From Euphorbia lathyris (Eukaryota; Streptophyta; Magnoliopsida; Malpighiales; Euphorbiaceae), in assembly GCF_963576675.1 (NCBI RefSeq), contig NC_088919.1:46212501-46276500 (forward strand): a stretch of DNA of 64,000 bases, read 5' to 3'. The notes below the pieces were generated by a model. That model had not been told where the DNA came from and searched no databases. It worked only from the letters and a program-made list of their open reading frames with translations. The position numbers and the translations under genes are program-made. This document shows, piece after piece, positions 56,860 to 64,000 of the stretch. Position 1 is the stretch's first letter. Each line of letters begins with the position of its first letter.

Positions 56860-57480
56860 CATCTTCTCTATAATCTCGAGCCAAAGCGTAGGAAGACCTC
56901 ACACGACGTGTGAGAGGAAGAGCAAAGGAGGAAATGGTGGAAATTCATCCCAGACGGCGTGTTAGGGAGACCCACACCGTGTGGAGCTCGAGTGCCAGAA
57001 TTGGGGAGCTCTTGAATTTAGCCACTTGACGTGTGTCCCTGCCCACACGCCAAGTGGACATTGACGAGTTGAAGGCCACACGTCGTGTGGCAAGGATTTT
57101 CTAGCGAAAATTGGAAAGGAAACAAGAGAGATAAGAGCTGCCATAATTATGATATTTACTATTTTGCTATTATTTATTATACTGTTTTGCCATTTAAACT
57201 TATTTCTCTAAAGGTCATTTTGTCATTCTCTTTCCATCTTATCTCTACCTTTCTTTATTATTGTAACCATAGCTGCTATGTTATTTTGGTCTTTTACTTT
57301 ATTAATCGGGAGAGTTATTATTTTTTTTTTTTTTGACGAGAGTTGGGAGAGTTATTTAAGCCTCTTTATTTATAAGGATGAACCAATATTTATGAAATTA
57401 TTATCAAAGTCTACATTAGAGAGCAGGGTTGAAACTTTTGTTCTTGTGATTAACTTCTTCAAACTTTAAAAATAAAAACT
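56860..57480. mobile_element. Ty3/gypsy-like LTR remnant with CACACG/CGTGTG palindromes
   Basis: Within 56890-57085 lie TCACACGACGTGTGA, CCACACCGTGTGG, CCACACGTCGTGTGG and the pair CACTTGACGTGTG/CACACGCCAAGTG. Such palindromes are common in long plant gypsy LTRs. Farther right, TTATTTAAGCCTCTTTATTTAT (about 57350-57371) looks like a promoter/leader. No ends or coding are recognisable. Confidence 0.38.
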
Positions 57481-58484
57481 TCTTCAAACTAAGCTTGAGA
57501 AGAAACTCTTTATTGGTTTAAAATTAACTTTCTAGTTCGTGATTAACTCCTATCCATATGAAAATGATATCTAATTTCTTTGAAAAAAAATCATAAATTG
57601 AAAGGAGTCACACGACTAGTATCAATCAATTTTGAACCGGATTATTTTTAACAAAAATATAGTTTTTTTTTGGGAAAATTACACAGAAATTCATGTTTTA
57701 AAAACTATTTACAACTATATCGAGTCATAATTTTGGATTATGTCAAACTAGTAAAATCGGTACTTTTAATATATTTTAAGAATTGGAATTTATCAATTAG
57801 ATGTCTAGAATATATTTTCTAGGGTTTATGATTTATAAATTGGAGTCTAGAATTTTTAAATTATAGTGTAAAATCATAATATGTAAAGAATAATGATATA
57901 TTAAGAATTAAGTTTGGTGATATGATTTAGTTGTAATTTTGTACTTGATGATATTCATGTAATTGACCTTTTTTTTTTTTTCAGAATGAACAAAATTATA
58001 ATATTTGATGTAAATTATTTAAATTAAACTAAACAGATAGTGTTAATTAAATACACACATAGATAAATAAAATGAAATGGGTCCAAAAAGCACACCCCAC
58101 CACCTAGACTTTTAATTGTATTGTATGAACCATTGTCAGAAAATGGAAGGAACAACGGATAAATCCAAGAAAATATTATAGTATTGCAAATTGTTAGAAA
58201 TAATTCATAGTCAATCAAATCACAACTAAAAAATATTAATTGAACATACCAAACAACGTTTACATGACACATCACAGAAAAATTGATATCTCAATATATT
58301 ATTGTAAATACCAAGTTCTTTTTGGCCTTTTTAATAAAATTTACTCGATATTTAAACGACTCGTAAACGTGTTATTTTGTCTCGGGATAATCGATTAAGA
58401 AAATTACACTTTTAAGTCTAGTTTAACGAATATCGATATAAATTGTTGAATTATATTCGAAGTATAAATTGTTGGAATTAAAAG
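57481..58484. other. AT-rich intergenic DNA, possibly with a decayed MITE
   Basis: About 57671-57975 has weakly inverted ends (AAATTACACAGAAATTCATG against the complement of CATGTAATTGACC), suggesting an old AT-rich MITE. No gene seen. Confidence 0.35.
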
Positions 58485-58491
58485 CGTAATT

Positions 58492-58977
58492 ACCGACGGG
58501 GATAATTTCACAGACATTGGAGCTTGCGGGATTGGAGCTGTCGTGAGGGGAGCCGATGGACGCTTCATCCATTGTAGCAGCAACTTAATTAAAGGTGATT
58601 TCGACCCTCAATTTGTTGAAGCATTAGCTGTTCGATATAGTATGTTGTGGCTGGTTTCCAAGAGTTTGTCGAAGGTAGTTTTTGAGACAGATGCGAAGGG
58701 GGTTGCAGATGCGATTAATACTAATAGCGAAGATATGTCCGAGCTAGGGGTGTTAATCCAATATTGCAAGGAGATCCTTGCGGTTCAGAAGGAATTTTCA
58801 GTTTCCTATGTTCCTTGTTTAGCGAACGGAGTTGCTCACTTAATTGCCAGGCAAGCTCGTTCCAACGCTAACGACTTTGTGTCAGATGAAATGCCAATTT
58901 AGCTAACTGATGTTATTTTACGGGATGAATATTCTTATCCTATTAATTGAAAGTTTGTGTTTCTGCTAAAAAAAAAA
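58492..58977 (+). mobile_element. LINE 3' end with a complete RNase H-like domain
   Basis: The frame from 58492 to 58902 reads TDGDNF...CGIGAVVRGADGRF, then FVEALAVRYSMLW, VFETDAKGVADAI and ANGVAHLIARQA. This is the whole plant RNase H-like domain, with the first Asp, the Glu and the second Asp all present and no internal stop. An A tail (58968-58977) follows a short 3' UTR. CGTAATT flanks both ends (58485-58491, 58978-58984) as a 7-bp duplication. The upstream RT part is missing through truncation. Confidence 0.9.
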
Positions 58978-58984
58978 CGTAATT

Positions 58985-59261
58985 TTAGCTTAATATGAAT
59001 TTTTGTTCAAAGTACTTTTATTCTAGAGATAAAATCGAGTTCGCTTGAATTTGAATCATAATTTATTAATCGAGTTTAAATTTTATTCGATCTGATTTAT
59101 ATCTTGTTTTTTATTTACCCTGAATTACGTTTGATCAACGCTTATAATTTAAATTATAAATTACAATGTCCAATATCAAAGTCAAAATATTATATTCTAT
59201 TGAAATTTTCTACTACAATTTACATTCTAGATATAAACGTATTTTTAGAACGATAATTTAT
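58985..59261. other. Continuation of the LINE target sequence
   Basis: AT-rich; no gene recognised. Confidence 0.4.
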
Positions 59262-60160
59262 TGTTAGAAATATTTAGGTTATGGGTCAAATATTTATCCA
59301 TCTGTAACTGAAACAGGCCAAGCCCATTTAAAATGATGAAGAATTAGAGTTAGGATTTTATAGCCTAACTGGAGGCAATAAATGGATAATTACAAAAAAA
59401 AAAAAAAATCTTAGGAGAAAGAAGTCCATTTATATTTTTAGACTCATTTAGACATATGCTACCAAACTAGACTCTTCCAATAAAGAACAAGTAGAAGTAA
59501 ATTTTGAATGTTTAAAGTAAATTTAATGGTTCGCAAATATGAAATGAGAACTATAAAATGCGAACCTATTTGGGTTTTCGTTTCATAAAATGCGAAACAA
59601 TAAAAAAAATCCTTACTTTTTCTACCTCAAATCCATTGTCTAAGTTACAAATGACTAAAGTTGAAGTTACCGCCGTGGGTATACGTGTTAAAAGTTGGAG
59701 AAATTCTTGCAGAATTCTACGATTTGGAAAGTTGGAGAAATACGAAGTTAAAAAGTCTAAGGATATTTTGGATATAAGGGTTTGAAAGTGTCTAGTTTAG
59801 TATCATATGTTGAAATAAGTCTAAAAATGTAAATGGACTTCTTCTAAGGTCTAGTTTTGTAAATTACCTTGCTATAAATAGATAGTCTCCTAACCCTAAT
59901 CATAAAAGACTAATCAGAGTTGACCCCAAAGAATATACAATATTATCTGTCCCTCCTATGTATTACTGTGCCACCCATGTCTCATAAGTCCACATTTAGT
60001 TTGTGGATCATTCCTTATCACTTCGTGGCTAACGTCGCCGTGCATGATACATGACCAGGTGATACACGATCGTGGTAGATCTGACTCTTCCATTATTTAT
60101 CTTCTTAACTGGTTATGCTCTATAAGTGGTAAGTGTTGAAACACCTTTCCACATGATTTT
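59262..60160 (+). mobile_element. Copia-type LTR (same family as 20451-20819), interrupted by a Mutator-like element
   Basis: Starts TGTTAGAAATATT and shares with the minus-strand LTR at 20451-20819, in order: CAAATATTTATCC-like, AAGCCCAT, TTTTATAGCC, CTCCTAACC, GTGGATCATTCCTTATCACTTC-like and GACTCTTCC. The left third is separated from the rest by 59384-59870. The right boundary is approximate; no primer-binding site follows, so it is a solo or truncated LTR. Confidence 0.72.
59384..59870. mobile_element. Mutator-like element inserted in a Copia LTR
   Basis: Arms share GAAGTCCATTTA, TTTTTAGAC and ACTAAACTAGAC-like words. Ends resemble the GGATAAATTACAAAA terminus of 31674-33241, and GCGAAC/GCGAAA words lie inside as there. 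Flanks GCAATAAAT (59375-59383) and GCTATAAAT (59871-59879) agree at 8 of 9. Confidence 0.8.
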
Positions 60161-60179
60161 GATTTGACAAAATTATTTA

Positions 60180-60948
60180 GGGTAAATAATTATAAGGTCC
60201 CTGAGTTTTTACTTAATACATTAGTCAGTCCCTCTATTTTTAGAAATAATTATATAGTCCCTCAGTTTTTATGTTCATCAACTCCTTAGTCCTTATGTTT
60301 GAATCAATAGTCAAATTATACCAAATAAATTTCAATATACCAAAATTACCCTTTACTTTATGTTTTAATAATAAAACATCTATTTTTCCTATTTTATGTT
60401 TTTTTCTCCTTTTTTTCTACATAATTTCTACAATATTGAGTAATTAATTTATTGAATTTTATATAATTATAGAACTATAACTTAGCAGCCTAAAATTTAT
60501 TAACTAAAAAAATGCATGAAAAATATTTCAAAAATTATCAACTTTTTGTAAAAAGTAATCTTTATTTATCTCTAATAAATTTTATAAATGGAGAAAAAAT
60601 ATGATTTTTTAAAAAAATTATTAATATTTAATGTTAGTTTAAAAATATTATATTAAAAAATAAAAATTTAAGAGAATAAAAACACATTTTTAATGATTAG
60701 TATATACAATTATATAAATTTTTGTGTATATATACTTCATAAACTTTATTAAAACTATTTACAATAAATTTTGGTATTAAAAGATAAGTTTTTTATGCAA
60801 ATAATTAGGGGCAATTTGGACTTTTATCTACAAAAACAGATGGAAGGACTAAAGAGTTGATTAAAATAAAACGTAAGGACCTTATAATAATATGATGGAC
60901 CTACTAATATATTAAGCAAAAACATAAGGACTTTATAATTATTTACCC
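60180..60948. mobile_element. Mutator-like element with long inverted repeats and perfect 9-bp duplication
   Basis: AATTATTTA on both sides (60171-60179, 60949-60957). Arms of about 100 bp begin GGGTAAATAATTATAA and share TTTTT(A/G)CTTAATA(C/T)ATTAGT and ATCAACTC(C/T)TTAGTCCTT. Middle very AT-rich; no coding. 769 bp. Confidence 0.93.
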
Positions 60949-61026
60949 AATTATTTAAGTTAATCCCATGATTAAGACAATTAAATTTAAGTGCTTTAAT
61001 TTAATTGTACTAATGTGTTTGTTCAA

Positions 61027-62366
61027 TGTTGAGTATATTTATTAACGAGAATAGGAACTAAGTATTCATAAAAGTAAGACAGAACGAAGTCAGCATAAGC
61101 CACAGAAGCTGAGTAGAATGTAACTCAGCCCCGTTAAAAGAAAAGTCTTCTTCAGAATAACGCTTGAAGGCAAAGCTGACCGAAGAAGCTGAGTAGAATG
61201 TGACTCAGCATAGATAAAGAAAAAGATTGAAGATAAAGCCGATCAAGTCAAGCTGTGTATTCATCAGGACAACGCCAATGATCCGTTGACTAGAAGACAA
61301 AGTCCGACACAGGTCTGCACTAATTCAGAAGCATCGGAAATGTGATCAAAGACCTTTTCGAGACGCATGGATCACCTGGCATTTAGCAAGAAGACAAAAC
61401 TGGCGCTAGAAGACGAACCTGGCGCAAGAAGACAAAACTGGCAAGCCTGACGCCTGCTAAAATCAGACGACAAGATTGGCCTGCGATTCTGGAAGCTGAC
61501 CAATGAATGACGATTGAAGACCGTTACTCCCAACGGATATGTCGGAATTCAAATGATTTGAAGCTTCAGAATTCACTATAAAAGGACAAGTTCATCACTT
61601 GGATCCTTACGACACATACAAGTCAATACATACAGAAAAGCAAATCTTCACAAGAGTGAAAATGCAAAATAGAAGCTGTCTGGAAACAAAGCAAGTTCTT
61701 ACACCAAATTTCCAATCATTGTGTAAAAGTCTAGAGTGAATTTGTATTCATCTAAAGTGTTCTTCGTTTAGTAAGAACAATCTTGTATCAATTGTAAAGG
61801 TTAGAAGAGGGAAGCTGAGTACTCGGTTTTAGTGCTCAGCGGTAGAGAAAATCTGAGCGTTCGGTTATAGCGCTCAGTAGGATTGAGTAGACGAATAGAG
61901 GACAGTACTCTTGCATACTCAATTGCTTTGTAAACGGTTTGTGCTCTATCTTTAAAGAGCTCAGTAGTGGATTGAAAAAGCCGGAGGGATTCTGGGGACT
62001 GGACATAGGCGGTGAGGCCGAACCAGGATAAGACTGCTGAGTAATCTCTAACCCTTTCTCTTGATATATATGTATGTGTTGCTTGCTTAAATTACTCAGT
62101 ATATAATTTGTATAAGCCGACGCTGAGTAATCAGAGTGCTGAGTTGGAAGCTGACCTAAAGTGTTATTTCCCAACTCACCATTGAAACAGCTCTAGTCAG
62201 TGTCTGATTAAAGCTGTCTCACACTTCACTCAGTCTTGTTGACCTAAAACTGAGTTAAATTATCAAACACTTAATTAAGTCAGCATTATTAAGCGAAAAA
62301 ATTTATATTAGTTCCTAACCCCCCCCCCCCTTGGAACTAATCATATTAAGTTACACGGGACCAACA
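61027..62366 (+). mobile_element. 5' LTR of a SIRE-like Copia element
   Basis: From TGTTGAGTATATT to ACCAACA, just before the primer-binding site; about 1.34 kb, long like SIRE/Maximus LTRs. Contains repeated GAAGCTGAGTAGAATGT(A/G)AC units (about 61145, 61188) and many GCTGA/CTCAGC words. A hairpin TTAGTTCC/GGAACTAA (62308-62315, 62333-62340) encloses a run of 12 C. The start is inferred from the TG only; no target duplication can be tested because the 3' LTR lies outside the window. Confidence 0.72.
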
Positions 62367-62368
62367 AG

Positions 62369-62380
62369 TGGTATCAGAGC
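62369..62380 (+). promoter_or_regulatory. tRNA-Met primer-binding site
   Basis: TGGTATCAGAGC follows the LTR after two bases. Confidence 0.92.
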
Positions 62381-62429
62381 GCAGTAGCTCACTATTCAAG
62401 ATAAAACTATCTTGAGCTGATCCCTGTAA

Positions 62430-64000
62430 ATGGCTGAGAACAACACTCGTTTCCTTCCAGGAAATCAAACAACACAGATACTCCCTGAGGGATTATCTAT
62501 TAGTCGGCCTCCCTTGTTCTTCGGGTCAAATTATACATTTTGGAAGAACAGAATGAAAAACTTCATTCAGGCAACAAACATGAGTGCATGGCTGGCAATA
62601 GTCCAAGGCTCGTTTGTTCCCTATGAAATTATTGACGGAGTAAAATCTGTCAAGAGTGAGTCTAAGTGGTCAGAAGATGACCTTAAAAAATTACAAAATA
62701 ATGCTTCGGCTATCAATATGCTTCATTGTGCGTTAGATGCTACAGAGTACAACAAAATTTAAGGTTGTGAATCAACACAGGAAATCTGGAAGAAGCTGGA
62801 GGTGACCTATGAAGGAACAAGCAAGGTCAAGGAGTCCAAAGTGAATCAACACATGAGACTATACAAGCTGTTTGAGATGAACGGAAATGAAGACATCTCT
62901 AAGATGAACTCAAGGTTCACCAATATCATAAATGAGCTTAAGAGACTTGGCAAGAACTTCACAGAAGAATAACAGGTGAAGAAAATCTTGAGAAGTCTCC
63001 CCAAGAGCTGGCAAGCTAAGAAGACAGCTGTGGAAGAAGCTCAGGACCTGACCACGTACAAATATGATGAGCTGATTGGATCTCTGCTGACCCACGAGAT
63101 CTCCATGAAGAATTTTGAGGCTAAAGAAAAGTCTGAGGACAAGAAGCAAAAATCTCTTGTCATGAAAGCTGACTCAATAGAAGCTGACTCACCAGATGAA
63201 GAGGAAATGGCCATGTTCACAAGGAAGATGAAGAAGCTATTTAAGAAAAACAATAAATACAGCAAAAGGCCATTCAAGAGAAGTGATAAATACAGAGCCG
63301 AGTCAAGCGACAGCAGATATAAGAAGGACAGCTCAAAGCCCGTCACCTGCTTTGAATGTCATCAAGCTGGGCACATCAAATCAAGCTGTCCTACTTTAAA
63401 GAAGGACAAGAAAGGAAGCAGAAAGGCAATGGTGGCCACATGGAGTGACAGTGATGAGTCAACCTCATCAGAAGCTGATGCCACAGAGTCAGCAAACATC
63501 TGTTTTATGGTTGACGAGGCTGCTGACAACTGCCGATCTGAGCAAGCTGACCTCTCCGATGGGTCTGACCAAGAGGAACACTCTAATGAGGTAACATCTA
63601 TACCCTTGCTCAGAAATGAAATGGTTAATGCCCTGAGTGATCTCTATACACTGATCAAAAAGTGTAATAAGAAAACAAGAGCACTCAATAGGCGGTGTGA
63701 TGAGATTGAAGAGGTCAAACTCAGTGACCTCCGACATCTTCTTCAGGACAATACCAGGCAAGATGAAAACTTGAAAATCATGCACGGATTTGTCTCTGAA
63801 GTCCAATCAGACGCTAAAAGGCTGAGAAAGGACATCACATCTATACAGAACCAGCTGAGTTCATCGGCTAAGAAAAGGTTCTATCCAAAAGCTGAGTATT
63901 CAGGTACTAGTCAGCAAAGACGGTACACTCAGCATCACAGTCAGTGTGACTGTTGTGGAAAAAGAGGACACATTGTAAGTGTGTGTTGGTATGCTCAGCA
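62430..64000 (+). pseudogene. SIRE-like Copia gag, disrupted, continues beyond the window
   Basis: The ATG at 62430 starts MAENNTRFLPGN, then RPPLFFGSNYTFWKNRMKNF, the entry of a UBN2-type gag with W and F positions conserved. In-frame TAA codons interrupt at 62760 and 62970; otherwise the frame stays open to the window end. Two CCHC zinc knuckles are visible, CFECHQAGHIKSSC (about 63349) and CDCCGKRGHIVSVC (about 63946), separated by a long acidic and then helical region. A long gag with two spaced knuckles fits the SIRE/Maximus lineage. Protease and pol would lie to the right. Confidence 0.9.

Noticed and set aside
62910..63806. Minus-strand hydrophobic ORFs over the SIRE-like gag
   Set aside because: Antisense shadows of the gag frame; hydrophobicity follows from the acidic and lysine-rich sense protein.

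Overview
This window is nuclear DNA from a flowering plant, almost certainly a eudicot. The evidence is an intron-less L-type lectin receptor kinase of the plant-only LecRK-VIII type, plant Copia, SIRE-like and Ty3-type LTRs, plant L1-type LINE remnants ending in an RNase H-like domain, and a dense set of small DNA transposons. I cannot name the species. Only one intact host protein gene is visible, at 25234-27342 on the minus strand. Nearly everything else recognisable is mobile-element sequence in AT-rich intergenic DNA.

Layout. 1-9.2 kb: LINE debris, a CACTA-type MITE (2907-3590), a decayed LINE split by a hAT-like insertion (about 4205-6740), a Tourist-like MITE, another hAT-like element and a foldback MITE. 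9976-12679: a 2.7-kb solo LTR. About 14.13-19.98 kb: an unusual unit bounded by inverted repeats, holding a 2.7-kb imperfect palindrome, an array of the pentamer GTTAC and a cluster of hairpins. 20.4-23 kb: a Copia LTR with its primer-binding site, a recent LINE insertion and a second Tourist-like MITE. 24.6-27.5 kb: the LecRK gene, a G-box upstream and a minisatellite just after the stop codon. 27.9-37.7 kb: several Mutator-like elements, many with 9-bp target duplications, one more complete hAT copy, and a 1.4-kb hAT-like element holding two smaller elements. 37859-42950: a full-length, nearly LTR-identical but coding-defective Copia element. 43705-53123: two head-to-tail non-autonomous Helitrons, the first broken by a MITE, a 2.8-kb LINE and a short antisense LINE. 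53.1-61 kb: more MITEs, LINE 3' ends and LTR remnants. 61.03 kb to the end: the 5' LTR and gag of a SIRE-like Copia element that runs off the window.

The elements do not form a pathway. They record a layered insertion history that can be read from target duplications, nesting and sister copies that act as empty sites. The receptor kinase is an independent host gene, predicted to act at the plasma membrane. The least ordinary structures are the 5.8-kb inverted-repeat-bounded unit, the tandem Helitrons, the minisatellite fused to the 3' side of the kinase gene, and the GCTGA-rich SIRE-like element. I do not claim a proven new biological system. All boundaries were read by eye and may be off by a few bases where not stated as exact.
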